DNA of 62,120 nt from Alphaproteobacteria bacterium. Lineage in GTDB: Bacteria > Pseudomonadota > Alphaproteobacteria > UBA6615. The notes beneath the pieces are model-generated. The model did not search any database. It had not been told where the DNA came from and was given only the letters and a program-made list of their open reading frames with translations. Shown piece after piece: positions 1 to 8,064 of the stretch. A program made the position numbers and the translations under genes. How positions within the stretch are numbered: position 1 is the first letter of the stretch; each line of letters opens with the position of its first letter. The DNA lies in the NCBI GenBank assembly GCA_002722515.1, contig PBMH01000049.1:1-62120 (forward strand), written 5' to 3'.

Positions 1-1302
1 GATCCCCTGATCGAGCCCGTCCGCGTGCTGGAGCGGTAGACGGTTGAGCGCGCGACGCAGGACCGGAGCCGGCACCTTGGCGCCGCAACCGCCGCAGCGT
101 ATCGCCTCTAACGTGGCCGAGCCATCCGTCCCATAGCCGATATCCATCTCTGGCAGGTCCTGATAGTTCTTCATCCAGCGGCGGTCGATCCAGTCCTTCA
201 GGCGCCAGACCCATTTGCCCTGAAAAGCGAGCGGGCCGCGTGCGGCGACCGCGAACTGATCGCCGGTGGTGATGAGCGCCAGGGTCTTGTCTTGGGGCCG
301 GAACGTCTTGAGCGGTTTTCCGAGAGTAGCCCGTCGCAGATTTTCTGCTAGATGGGGCCCCTGACGTACGGCATATACGCCCGATTTAGGCAGCGAATGA
401 CCGTCAATCGAGGCAGCATCGCCAGCAGCGAACAGCTGCGGGTGGTTGGGAGAGCGAAGTGTGCTGTTGATTCGTATGAATCCGCGTTCATCACGGGCCA
501 CATCGCTGTCAGTCAGCCAAGCGGGCGGCCCTGCCGAAGTAACTAGGATTGTCCTGTGGCTTTTGAATGTATTACCATCCGCGAGTGTCACGGTATCGGG
601 TGTGATTCTTGTCAGTCTGGCGCCCGTGTGGACGGTGATGCTGCGGTCGGCGAGTGCGCGGGTGAGTTTTCTTCGCGCTGCGGTATTGTAGCCAGTTAGT
701 AACTTTTCATCGGCCTCCACGATTGCTATTTGCAAATCGTTGACACTTTTTCCCATGCTTGACGTCGCGAGGCCAAGTCGGTGGCTCAACGCCATGGACA
801 GTTCAACACCGCCTGCACCGCCACCCGCGACGGTGATATGGAACGCACCCTCATGACTACGAATCTCTTCGGTTAGGAGTTGATAAGATTCTAGGAATTG
901 ATCGATCGGTTTTATCGGAAGTCCGTACTCGGCGCCTTCGATATGGGCCACCGATGGGGTTGAACCCGTATCAATGGAAACCAGGTCGAATGCGACTGGT
1001 GGGCGACTGGCGACCCGAACTAGATTTTGTCTAAGATCCAGCCCGGTTGCCGCTGCATGAATTATCCGCGCGTTGGCGAAAGCGGCCAGTGGCCGCAGGT
1101 CGATGTACGCCTCTGCCGTGTGATAGTGATCGGCAATATAGCCGGGGATCATTCCAGAGTAGGGGGTCAGCAGGTCGCGGGTGATGAGGGTCAGGCGCAC
1201 CCCCGGCTCAGGCTTCATGCCAAAACGTTTGAGGACGGCGAGATGACTGTGGTCGCCGCCGATCAGGGCGATGTCATGTGTGATCGGTTCTGTCGGGGTC
1301 AT
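1..1302 (-). CDS. selD: SelD fusion: NADH-dehydrogenase-like domain plus selenide water dikinase (partial)
   Basis: This frame is open for 434 codons from the ATG at 1302 to the window edge, so the 3' end is missing. Residues 1-390 form a pyridine nucleotide-disulfide oxidoreductase of the Ndh type: an N-terminal dinucleotide fold (IALIGGDHSH, residues 11-20), a second nucleotide site (VAGGGAGGVE, 158-167) and the FAD-contacting FAAGDAA (291-297). Residues 402-410 read RCGGCGAKV, the N-terminal active-site segment of SelD, with Cys403 and Cys406. SelD makes selenophosphate from selenide and ATP for Sec synthesis. Such fusions are known in bacteria; the flavoprotein part may deliver reduced selenium (inference). 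A GGAG motif lies 14 bases before the start. The active-site position is Cys, not Sec. tRNA-Sec lies just upstream on the same strand. Confidence 0.9.
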   Translation of the reverse strand, partial: MTPTEPITHDIALIGGDHSHLAVLKRFGMKPEPGVRLTLITRDLLTPYSGMIPGYIADHYHTAEAYIDLRPLAAFANARIIHAAATGLDLRQNLVRVASRPPVAFDLVSIDTGSTPSVAHIEGAEYGLPIKPIDQFLESYQLLTEEIRSHEGAFHITVAGGGAGGVELSMALSHRLGLATSSMGKSVNDLQIAIVEADEKLLTGYNTAARRKLTRALADRSITVHTGARLTRITPDTVTLADGNTFKSHRTILVTSAGPPAWLTDSDVARDERGFIRINSTLRSPNHPQLFAAGDAASIDGHSLPKSGVYAVRQGPHLAENLRRATLGKPLKTFRPQDKTLALITTGDQFAVAARGPLAFQGKWVWRLKDWIDRRWMKNYQDLPEMDIGYGTDGSATLEAIRCGGCGAKVPAPVLRRALNRLPLQHADGLDQGI

Positions 1303-1515
1303 ATGTTTCTCGAAATCTCCGGCCTAATTTGTTCGAGAGAATAGACGGCCGTGTCGCAAACCTCATCCCCTAAGCGTGACGTAGGTTTAATTGCTTGTTT
1401 AATTCTAGAGAGTTTTGATCTTGATGAGGGTTTTCTCTTGCAGCCGGATCCTAATTGGCGACTGTTGTGAGAACGAAGCCGTGCCGCTACGGATGATTTC
1501 AAGAACCAGTGATAA

Positions 1516-1611
1516 TGGCGGAAGAGGGTGGGAGTCGAACCCACCAGGCACGTCTAACGCCCCTCACCGGTTTTGAAGACCGGGCGCCCCACCGGGGAAC
1601 GGTCCTCCTCC
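1516..1611 (-). tRNA. selC: tRNA-Sec, anticodon UCA
   Basis: A 96-base tRNA is encoded on the minus strand, including a genome-encoded CCA end (1516-1518). The acceptor stem has 8 pairs (GGAGGAGG with CCTCTTCC, one G-U), there is a G discriminator, a long variable arm, and a T arm containing GGTTCGACTCC. The anticodon at 1574-1576 reads UCA on the RNA, matching UGA. The long acceptor stem and large variable arm are the hallmarks of bacterial tRNA-Sec and match the E. coli selC layout closely. This tRNA is charged with serine, converted to Sec by SelA, and delivered by SelB. It lies 213 bases upstream of selD on the same strand. Confidence 0.96.
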
Positions 1612-1617
1612 ACCTTT

Positions 1618-1646
1618 ATATTCGGCGAGACGGCATGTAAGGGCAA
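1618..1646 (-). promoter_or_regulatory. Possible tRNA-Sec promoter
   Basis: On the minus strand TTGCCC (1641-1646) and GAATAT (1618-1623) are separated by exactly 17 bases, and the second hexamer ends six bases before the mature tRNA 5' end. Transcription would then begin at or next to tRNA base 1. The -10 match is imperfect, so this is a weak call. Confidence 0.3.
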
Positions 1647-1668
1647 GCGTCCGGTTCGAGGCACCATA

Positions 1669-1694
1669 TTAAGACACATGAATATACGTCTTAA
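1669..1694. promoter_or_regulatory. 7-bp inverted repeat upstream of tRNA-Sec
   Basis: TTAAGAC (1669-1675) and GTCTTAA (1688-1694) form a perfect inverted repeat with a 12-base spacer, between the cupin gene and selC. There is no T run on either strand, so it is not an ordinary terminator. It could be an operator upstream of selC. Chance occurrence is not excluded. Confidence 0.3.
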
Positions 1695-1781
1695 ATTGAA
1701 GTTGGGCTGCAGGCCACCAAGCCGGGCAGATGCTGCGATCAGGGGTCACGCATCAAGTCCACCCAGTCTCGTTGATTTGTT

Positions 1782-2174
1782 CTATTCGGGATAGTATTCG
1801 CGATCGTCGGTGCTGCGTTCATAGTCCGGCTGTGAGGGCCAGTCCTTGATGCGGGTGGAAAAGTTATCCCCGTAGCGGACACGGAACAGAAGCGAGCGCT
1901 GCGGCCCGTTCTCATACTCATGCAGCTCACCCGGCGGGTGGACTATAAATGCACCTGGCTTTACGTCGATCGTCTGATCGGGGGTACGCATGACGCCGCC
2001 GCCTTCAAAGCAGAAGTAGATCTCCGTGGCGTTTGGGTGGCAGTGATTTGGGCTGATCTGCCCTGGTTCCCAGCAGGCGACCGTAACGTCGCCATCCTCT
2101 ACCGTGTCGAGAATCTTCTCAACATGGCGCTTCGGATTCCATTCTTGTTCTACGCTTAAGTCATACGCGATCAT
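1782..2174 (-). CDS. Single-domain cupin protein
   Basis: This 130-residue protein has one cupin fold. Motif 1 is around HCHPNATEIYFCFEGGG (residues 44-60) and motif 2 is PGELHEYENG. His and Glu residues typical of cupin metal sites are visible. Small stand-alone cupins act as metal-dependent dioxygenases, isomerases or sensors; the substrate cannot be read from the sequence. A GGAGGAGACAAAAA tract gives a strong ribosome binding site just before the start. It is transcribed toward selC but separated from it by 170 bases, and follows the peroxiredoxin gene terminator, so it has its own promoter. Nothing links it directly to selenium metabolism other than position. Confidence 0.8.
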   Translation of the reverse strand: MIAYDLSVEQEWNPKRHVEKILDTVEDGDVTVACWEPGQISPNHCHPNATEIYFCFEGGGVMRTPDQTIDVKPGAFIVHPPGELHEYENGPQRSLLFRVRYGDNFSTRIKDWPSQPDYERSTDDREYYPE

Positions 2175-2256
2175 TTTTTGTCTCCTCCCGACGACGTTTC
2201 CTCGAGCTTAGCGGCACTTTTGGGAGCGCGTAAATGGTATGATTCTATCTAGTACG

Positions 2257-2287
2257 AAAAACGCAGCGCCGGAAAATCGGCGCTGCG
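2257..2287 (-). terminator. Rho-independent terminator of the peroxiredoxin-like selenoprotein gene
   Basis: A perfect 10-bp stem (CGCAGCGCCG with CGGCGCTGCG) has a 6-base loop and is followed on the minus strand by five T residues. It begins 35 bases after the stop codon of the selenoprotein gene and isolates it from the cupin gene downstream. Confidence 0.88.
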
Positions 2288-2321
2288 CCTAGGTTGCTGA
2301 CGCTAACGGTGTGTCGCGCAG

Positions 2322-2792
2322 CTATTTTCGGGAATCGTAGAAGTTCACCATCTTAATTACATCGTCCGCATCAATCCGGCCGAGTGGGCCATCGCTGTAG
2401 CTGCACGCGACGACATTTCCGTCGGTATCGACAATGAATTCTGATGGCTGGATGATTTGGCGCCGATCCTCCCACCATGAACCCAGCGCATTGGCAATAT
2501 CCCTAGACAGTCCGTGACCCACAGGAAAGTTAACCTCGTCGGCAACTTCTTGTGCCTTTTCAACATCGTCGACGCTGGCGGCAAAGACCTTCACGCCTAG
2601 CTTTTCGAACTCGTCTTTTAGTTCTGCGTAGCCGACCAACTGACGGCGACAGTAGGGTCACCAGTGGCCGCGATAGAACAGGATGACCCGGTATCTTGCG
2701 TCCAGACCGTCGGGCAGGCTGAGCGTTCCACCACCGACGAGGTTAACCGTCAGCTTGGGGAAGGCTGAACCTATGCCGAGTTTTTCTGACAT
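2322..2792 (-). CDS. Peroxiredoxin-like selenoprotein (AhpC/TSA family, Sec45)
   Basis: Reading from the ATG at 2792 (GGAAACAG upstream) through an in-frame UGA at 2658-2660 gives a continuous 156-residue thioredoxin-fold protein. The active site reads FYRGHW-U-PYC, with Sec45 and Cys48, where family members have FYRGxWCPYC. Both flanks of the UGA encode conserved family sequence: YRVIL before it, RRQLVGYAELKDEF and VFAASVDD after it. This rules out a simple premature stop. The protein is probably a thiol/selenol peroxidase that reduces peroxides with Sec as the attacking residue. Sec-containing Prx-like proteins are known from marine metagenomes (established knowledge, from memory). A SECIS-like hairpin follows the UGA and a terminator follows the gene. 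Automatic callers would start at the TTG at 2639 and lose the catalytic residue. The divergent neighbour is a small membrane protein. Confidence 0.92.
2628..2650 (-). promoter_or_regulatory. SECIS-like hairpin of the peroxiredoxin-like gene
   Basis: Downstream of the UGA (2658-2660) the mRNA can fold GUCGCCGUC against GGUCGGCUAC with two mismatches. This leaves a small AGUUG apical loop about 17-21 bases after the UGA, with a G in its second position. Size, spacing and the loop G fit bacterial SECIS rules. SelB would bind it. Folding was done by eye. Confidence 0.65.
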
Positions 2793-2975
2793 TCTGTTTC
2801 CTTCAAATAGCAAATGCACCGATTTCAGCGCGGTTACTCAGTGTATGGTGCACACAATCGCGATGTGTCGCAATCATGATGTTATGCTTGGCCTTGTCAC
2901 CTCGCCCCCTCGCATTGTAAATCATATACGAGCGTTACGTAGTGATGTGACTAGGTTTTGGGCAGGGGAGCCATC

Positions 2976-3323
2976 ATGGAATTAATTTTTAAGTTTTTCG
3001 CTAGTACCGAATACCAAATCCTGTTCATCCTGCCGTTCGTCGTTATGACGCTCGCAACGCTGGCATTGCGCTCGGTGCTGCCAACTGCGGGAAATTCGAA
3101 TCAGACGGGTCGGATGGCAGCTTATGACGATCTGCACCGAGAAGCCTATATCGCGGCGATCATTTCCGCTGTGGTAACAGTTATTGCATTTGAGATTCGA
3201 GGCGGTCCTGAGCCTTTTGTTCTGGTATGGAAGCCGCTGCTGTCGACGGTGATGATCCTGCCGTTCGGCTATGCCGTAGCCTTGTTTATCGGTGGCGTGT
3301 CTGGGATGACCCGTAGGGCCTAG
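2976..3323 (+). CDS. Small integral membrane protein, unknown function
   Basis: This 115-residue protein has three predicted hydrophobic helices: around residues 14-34 (ILFILPFVVMTLATLAL), 62-77 (AAIISAVVTVIAF) and 90-110 (PLLSTVMILPFGYAVALFIGG). The ATG at 2976 was chosen because GGGGAG lies 6 bases before it; an upstream TTG at 2958 lacks a site. It is divergent from the peroxiredoxin-like selenoprotein and convergent with the bicupin gene, with 5 bases between stop codons. I do not recognise a family. Confidence 0.65.
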   Translation: MELIFKFFASTEYQILFILPFVVMTLATLALRSVLPTAGNSNQTGRMAAYDDLHREAYIAAIISAVVTVIAFEIRGGPEPFVLVWKPLLSTVMILPFGYAVALFIGGVSGMTRRA

Positions 3324-3328
3324 CGACC

Positions 3329-4123
3329 CTATCCGGCGGCGGCTAGACTGCCCGCGCCTGTTAGTACGATATAGAGTTCCAGAACTGCTACGCCGGTATT
3401 TTGAATCGCGTGGCGCTCACCGCGCGGAACGAAAATGAAGCTATCTTCACGAATTGAGTTTTCTGAAGTGCTGTCCGTCGCGTTGCCCTCGCCGGATATC
3501 ACGTAATATATCGCCTCAGCGCTAGTGAATGCATGGTCCCCGGTCGCCGCACCCGGCGATAATGATGCGTGAACTAGCGCGTTCTTGCTGCCGTTATGGC
3601 TCCCGATGGGGGCCTTCAAGTGGGCGTCTCGCCACGCATCGGGGATACCGTCGCCCGGCGCGGAGGTCTGCTCTAGGCGGACCAGAATACCCTCATTAAG
3701 GCCATCGCGTGCGCGTGAGATGTCGCCCTCGCCGACTGTTCCGCAGAACTTGTAGCCGGTGCCCTCTACGCTCGGCGCATTCATGTAGAAGCCGACCACC
3801 TTAGCGTCCTCGTGTGGTGTTTCGTTGTAAAAGAAGTGTTCCGATCCCTTGGGCATCAGGCGGCAGTGACCGGCTGTCACTACTGCGCGGCTCTCGCCCT
3901 GGCCGACAACTCCGAATCCCGCGATGTAGACCGCGATTTCGTCGCTAACCTCATGGAGATGCTTGGCGTGGGTTGAGCCTGGGCGAAAGATAGAATGAAA
4001 CACAGTCGTGGCGCTGCCCATCTCGCCTGTGATGGGGAGGCGAAATTCGGAGATCGCCCAGCCGTCACGCTCCTCCATGCGTTCGGGGGGGACGTCTAGA
4101 GTATGAATTATCGAAATGCCCAT
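3329..4123 (-). CDS. Two-domain cupin (bicupin) protein
   Basis: This 264-residue protein contains two cupin halves. The first holds FRPGSTHAKHLHEVSDEIAV with candidate metal-binding His and Glu residues (about residues 47-66). The second holds HAFTSAEAIYYVISGEG and FVPRGERHAIQN (about 195-240). Bicupins include oxalate decarboxylase, gentisate dioxygenase and ureidoglycine-type enzymes; the sequence does not decide among these. The stop of the MBL-fold gene (4135) lies 11 bases before this start on the same strand, so the two are probably co-transcribed, MBL hydrolase first, and may act on the same substrate (inference). Confidence 0.75.
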   Translation of the reverse strand: MGISIIHTLDVPPERMEERDGWAISEFRLPITGEMGSATTVFHSIFRPGSTHAKHLHEVSDEIAVYIAGFGVVGQGESRAVVTAGHCRLMPKGSEHFFYNETPHEDAKVVGFYMNAPSVEGTGYKFCGTVGEGDISRARDGLNEGILVRLEQTSAPGDGIPDAWRDAHLKAPIGSHNGSKNALVHASLSPGAATGDHAFTSAEAIYYVISGEGNATDSTSENSIREDSFIFVPRGERHAIQNTGVAVLELYIVLTGAGSLAAAG

Positions 4124-4134
4124 CGTTCTTTTCG

Positions 4135-5016
4135 TTAGGATTTATCGTTAAGAAATTGGAACTTTTGGCTTACGCCACATTGGACGATATGTCCTGCGGT
4201 CGCCCCGGCAAAATGGACCGGCATCACCAGGGTGTTCGTATCCGTATGCTTCTCTACAAAGGCCGTTCGGCTGGCGGCGGACATCCCCAGATCCCAGCAG
4301 AAGCATGTGCTCCATTCGGGATGTGGCACCTGGATGGGATGGTGCATCAGATCACCGATGAAGGCACCGCGTTCGCCATTGGACTCAACGTTCACGATAA
4401 CATGGCCCGGCGAATGCCCCGGAGTGGGCTCGAGCCAGATCCCGTCCTCGATTTGGTGATCATGATCCACCAGGACGGCTTGGCCCGCCTCCATGACGGG
4501 CAGCACACTATCGATAAAGGTAAGCCCAATGCGTTCCGAGCCCCGGGCACTTTCCTGCTCCCAATGCGCATACTCGTTTTTTGCGAATACATATTCTGCG
4601 TTAGGGAAGGTTGGAACCCAACGGCCGTCGACAAGCTGAGTGTTCCACCCGACATGGTCGGGGTGCAGATGGGTGCACATGACAATATCGATGTCTGCGG
4701 GCGTCAGACCGAGCGCTCGAAGATTATCCATCCAGGGCCACTTCTTCATGTGGAATTCGAGGTGCGTTCGTTCCTTGTCTTCCCCGACACAGGTGTCGAT
4801 AAGGATGTTGTGATGTGGCGTTTGCAGCACGAAACTCTGGAAGGCCAGCTTTAGCTTGCCGCTGGGCATATCGAAGAATGTTGGAGTCATCCATTCGAAG
4901 TGCGTTGCAACGGCTTCAGGTGGTGCCGTGGGAAACATGTCCGCTGGCGTGATGTAGGCGCCTGTGTTTTCATGAACGGACTGAATCGAAAACGCCCCGA
5001 TGGTCAAAGGCTGCAT
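4135..5016 (-). CDS. MBL-fold metallo-hydrolase
   Basis: This 293-residue metallo-beta-lactamase fold protein has the dinuclear zinc motif THLHPDH (about residues 114-120), a later GHSPGH, and IGDLMHHP where the bridging Asp is expected. The length fits lactonase or quorum-quenching-like hydrolases, but the substrate is unknown. The start ATG at 5016 is followed by QPLTIGAFSIQSV, the usual first strand. It is the first gene of a likely two-gene operon with the bicupin. A long non-coding stretch lies upstream. A 232-codon ORF on the opposite strand is a shadow of this gene. Confidence 0.85.
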   Translation of the reverse strand: MQPLTIGAFSIQSVHENTGAYITPADMFPTAPPEAVATHFEWMTPTFFDMPSGKLKLAFQSFVLQTPHHNILIDTCVGEDKERTHLEFHMKKWPWMDNLRALGLTPADIDIVMCTHLHPDHVGWNTQLVDGRWVPTFPNAEYVFAKNEYAHWEQESARGSERIGLTFIDSVLPVMEAGQAVLVDHDHQIEDGIWLEPTPGHSPGHVIVNVESNGERGAFIGDLMHHPIQVPHPEWSTCFCWDLGMSAASRTAFVEKHTDTNTLVMPVHFAGATAGHIVQCGVSQKFQFLNDKS

Positions 5017-5506
5017 TGCATTTACCTAGATCCGTTGGTGAGTCTGGGAAGTTTCCAATGTTAACCCCGGCGACGCAAGCGTCGTCCGAACGCCATAGGG
5101 AGACTGTCTATGGCCTTCCGGCGAATGTTCCGGTATCGGTTGGTGTTTTGGCGAGTTTAGGCCTTTTGTTTGATATTTGCGTCTGGCACATGGCGGGGCG
5201 CCAAACCGGTCCGATGTTCCTATCCGTTGATTACCACGCTCGGATTTTCAGGGGTTACCCGTTTTTATTTTAAGGGCACAGGCTTCCGGGTGCTCGATGT
5301 TTTCCTAGGGACCGCCCGGAATCGTTCCGGAAAAACCCCCAACTCTGCCACATTTGAATACCAGATTAACGGATGTGGGTGTTGTGTGACCCGCTGGCGA
5401 TTGGCGCCGTCATTGACGTGTTCGCGGTGCACGCGCTACGGCAGACATCAGGTAATGCAACTTTTTCTGTTTCCGGTTTAGAATATGAATATCCAGGAGA
5501 AAACCA
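5017..5506. other. Intergenic region between the MBL hydrolase and BON-protein genes
   Basis: This 490-base divergent intergenic stretch has no credible gene; the short ORFs in it have no family features. It must hold promoters for both flanking genes. Small dyads are visible (CCATAG at 5093-5098 and CTATGG at 5108-5113) but none is compelling. AGGAGA just before 5507 is the ribosome binding site of the BON-domain gene. Confidence 0.5.
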
Positions 5507-6157
5507 ATGATGGGCAGATCGGGAAAACGATCAAGAGGATTGCTCATGCGGTTTCAGAAGGCTATGGCGGCGACATTGCTATCAGCGGCGGTCCTCGTTA
5601 TGACGGCGCAGTCCTCTGGGGCGCAGCTCGGGGACATTCTCAAGGCACCGAAGACACTGATTGATCGCGCCATTGAGGCGCGCAGTGCAGCGGATATTGC
5701 CAAGGACAACCGGATCGTCATCGACACTAACGCGATCATGGCTGATATAGGCACAATCAAAGCATCTACGGAAATCTACGAGCAAAAGCTTCTGATCACG
5801 GGAATCTTTAACGACCAGGAAACCCACGATGCTTTTCATAAGAAGGTTAAGCAGATTCAGGGTGTAAAGGAGCTCTTCTGGCACGCCTATGTCCTCACCG
5901 ATAAGGAACGTCAAGATCGCGAGGACGAGCTACTTGGTTGGGATGATGTCTTGGTGCTCGAGACCAAGGTTGATATCGAGATGGTTTCAACCCGCGGCGT
6001 CGCGGACGTTAATTTTCGTGCCGCAGCTGATTCCTTTGGCACAGTCTACCTTATGGGGCGCGCACGCTCTCAAGAAGAGCTTAAAAAGGCGATTGCTGCG
6101 GTGCGCAACACCGACAAGGTCGGGCGGGTCGTTAGTTATGCTTTCGTGCGGCCCTAG
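5507..6157 (+). CDS. Exported BON-domain protein
   Basis: This 216-residue protein has an N-terminal signal sequence (AMAATLLSAAVLVMTAQSSGA, ending near residue 35). Two BON-like units follow: residues about 65-115 (VDTNAIMADIGTI..LLITGIFND.. QGVKELFW) and 150-213 (VDIEMVSTRGVADVNF..VYLMGRARS.. VGRVVSYAFV). BON domains bind phospholipid and occur in periplasmic stress proteins such as OsmY and in the lipoprotein DolP. AGGAGA seven bases before the ATG supports this start; an internal ATG at 5546 is the alternative. The stop TAG overlaps the TAG of selB on the other strand within one CTAG tetranucleotide. Confidence 0.8.
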   Translation: MMGRSGKRSRGLLMRFQKAMAATLLSAAVLVMTAQSSGAQLGDILKAPKTLIDRAIEARSAADIAKDNRIVIDTNAIMADIGTIKASTEIYEQKLLITGIFNDQETHDAFHKKVKQIQGVKELFWHAYVLTDKERQDREDELLGWDDVLVLETKVDIEMVSTRGVADVNFRAAADSFGTVYLMGRARSQEELKKAIAAVRNTDKVGRVVSYAFVRP

Positions 6158-8064
6158 GTGCCAAACACTTCCGAAACCGGTCGAAGCTGATTACGAGTGT
6201 TTCCGTCACGCTGCGATAGGCCGACGCGGTCGAAATGCTCCAGTACTTCAACGGCGAGGTTGCGTCCGATCCCGGCCTGCTGGCGGAACGGTGAGACGCT
6301 GACTTTGCCATTGGCCGCTATCATCGTCTCAAATGTCTGGGCATGGGCGTGCAGGGCGTCTGGTATGAAGAAGCGATTTTCTGATATCTGAACGGCAAGC
6401 CCCATCCGTACTGCTTGGCGTAGCGTCTTGCTGACCCCTTTCACGGGAAGGCCTGTCGCTTGGGCAAGATCATGTATGACAGGAGGGCTTTCGGGAGTTT
6501 TGCTCAAGTAGGGCTGCAGCGCCTCCCAGCGTTTGGCGTCATCTCCGGTCAGACCGGGCCGATGGCCTGGGCGGTGTAGCAGCATCCCGTCACTCGATAG
6601 GTCTCGGCCAGAGATGAGCGTGGCGGCGAGTGCCTCAAAAAGGGTCTCAGGGATGAAGCGGCCCAGGCTCTTGCGAAGCTGGTTGGCAGCCGGTCCGAGG
6701 CGCTCGGGAAAGTGGGAGTGAAACCGGTCGAGTGCGTCCAGAAATTCCTTCTGTCGGGCTGACCAAGCCGTCTCTGATATCGCTAGTGCGCTCGCGCCGG
6801 CGCCCGCCATAACGGCGGACGCTGCGGCCATCGTGGTCGCCATTTCTGCTTCGGTGAGGTTTCGAGCTACGGCGAAGTCGGCAACCGAAAACCCGTTCGG
6901 TGCTCGGTCCAGTGCGCTCTTGAGCGCGACCTTTGAGTCCGGCGTATCGAGAGCTGCAAGAAAATCAAGACGCTCAGGGCTGGCCCGTCCACGCCGAGGT
7001 GGGTGGAGGTCCACTACATGGCCGCCGCCGATCGTGATTTGTGCCGACTGGTCTCGCACAACGAATTTGTCGCGTACACATGCACCGATCGGAGTGTCTA
7101 GAACCAGTTGGGCTAGAACAGAGCTTCCCGGTGCCGCTCTGTCGGCACCGAGAATCGCGACCCGACCCGTGGTGTTCTGTGCGCCTAGATGAATATGTAC
7201 TGATGTCCAATGGCGGAGCGGGCGCTTTGCGTTCGGGACCACCTTCAGGCGGACGTCCATCTTGCGATATAGGGGTAGCCCTGAACCGGTTACGATCCAG
7301 TCGCCCCGCATAATATCTTTTTTGTCCAACCCCGTAAGGTTGAGCGCCAGCCTCTCACCGGCTCTGCCAGTCGCGCTATTCTCGTTGTTTGCATGAATTC
7401 TGCGAACCCGGGCCTGAACACTATGGGTGCCTACCCAGACTCGATCCTCGCGATTGACCGTTCCGTCAAATGCAGTTCCGGTTACCACTAAGCCCGCGCC
7501 GTCGATCGTAAAGGCTCGGTCAACGGCGAGACGGAAATGTCCGGAGCCTTTGTTTTCCTGTGTTTCCGTTGCCATATCGGCGACCTGTTGTCGCAAGTTA
7601 TCAATTCCGTCCCCGTTGATGGAGGAGACCGGAAATATAGGTGCGTCGGCAAGTGATGTCTTGCGGGTAAGCAGCTCGACCTCGGCCCGAACGCTGGCGA
7701 CCCTTGCGGCATCAACCCGATCGATTTTTGTAAGTGCGACCATACCGCGAGCCACGCCTAGAATGTCGAGGATTGCAAGATGTTCGAGCGTCTGGGGCAT
7801 CGGGCCGTCATCTGCTGCCACCACCAGCAGCACGCAGTCGATGCCAGTGACGCCGGCGAGCATATTACGCACTAACCGCTCGTGACCGGGTACATCGATA
7901 AATCCAAGCCGTGCGCCATTCTCAAGTTCTGTATAAGCAAAGCCGAGATCCAGAGTCATGCCGCGCTTTTTCTCCTCGGGCAGCCTGTCGGCATCGATCC
8001 CGGTCAGCGACTTCACGAGTAAGGTCTTGCCGTGATCTATGTGGCCTGCGGTTGCGATAATCAT
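6154..8064 (-). CDS. selB: Selenocysteine-specific elongation factor SelB
   Basis: SelB delivers Sec-tRNA to UGA codons by binding both the ribosome and the SECIS hairpin. The protein is 636 residues from the ATG at 8064, which overlaps the selA stop as ATGA. The GTPase domain begins [14 protein letters not shown], with the G1 loop at residues 7-14, [11 protein letters not shown] (switch I region), DVPGH (G3) and TKID (G4). EF-Tu-like beta-barrel domains follow. The C-terminal part (about 400-636) is helical and winged-helix-like, including the segment ending [21 protein letters not shown], which is the mRNA-binding arm in characterised SelB. The 24-residue longer ORF start lies inside selA and is rejected. 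Length is normal for the family. Confidence 0.96.
   Translation of the reverse strand: MIIATAGHIDHGKTLLVKSLTGIDADRLPEEKKRGMTLDLGFAYTELENGARLGFIDVPGHERLVRNMLAGVTGIDCVLLVVAADDGPMPQTLEHLAILDILGVARGMVALTKIDRVDAARVASVRAEVELLTRKTSLADAPIFPVSSINGDGIDNLRQQVADMATETQENKGSGHFRLAVDRAFTIDGAGLVVTGTAFDGTVNREDRVWVGTHSVQARVRRIHANNENSATGRAGERLALNLTGLDKKDIMRGDWIVTGSGLPLYRKMDVRLKVVPNAKRPLRHWTSVHIHLGAQNTTGRVAILGADRAAPGSSVLAQLVLDTPIGACVRDKFVVRDQSAQITIGGGHVVDLHPPRRGRASPERLDFLAALDTPDSKVALKSALDRAPNGFSVADFAVARNLTEAEMATTMAAASAVMAGAGASALAISETAWSARQKEFLDALDRFHSHFPERLGPAANQLRKSLGRFIPETLFEALAATLISGRDLSSDGMLLHRPGHRPGLTGDDAKRWEALQPYLSKTPESPPVIHDLAQATGLPVKGVSKTLRQAVRMGLAVQISENRFFIPDALHAHAQTFETMIAANGKVSVSPFRQQAGIGRNLAVEVLEHFDRVGLSQRDGNTRNQLRPVSEVFGT

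Noticed and set aside
4156-4854. 232-codon plus-strand ORF
   Set aside because: It is antisense to the MBL-fold hydrolase, whose zinc motifs are clear; the ORF has no family features.
5093-5113. CCATAG/CTATGG inverted repeat as an operator
   Set aside because: Short, with overlapping alternative pairings, and far from both start codons; likely chance.
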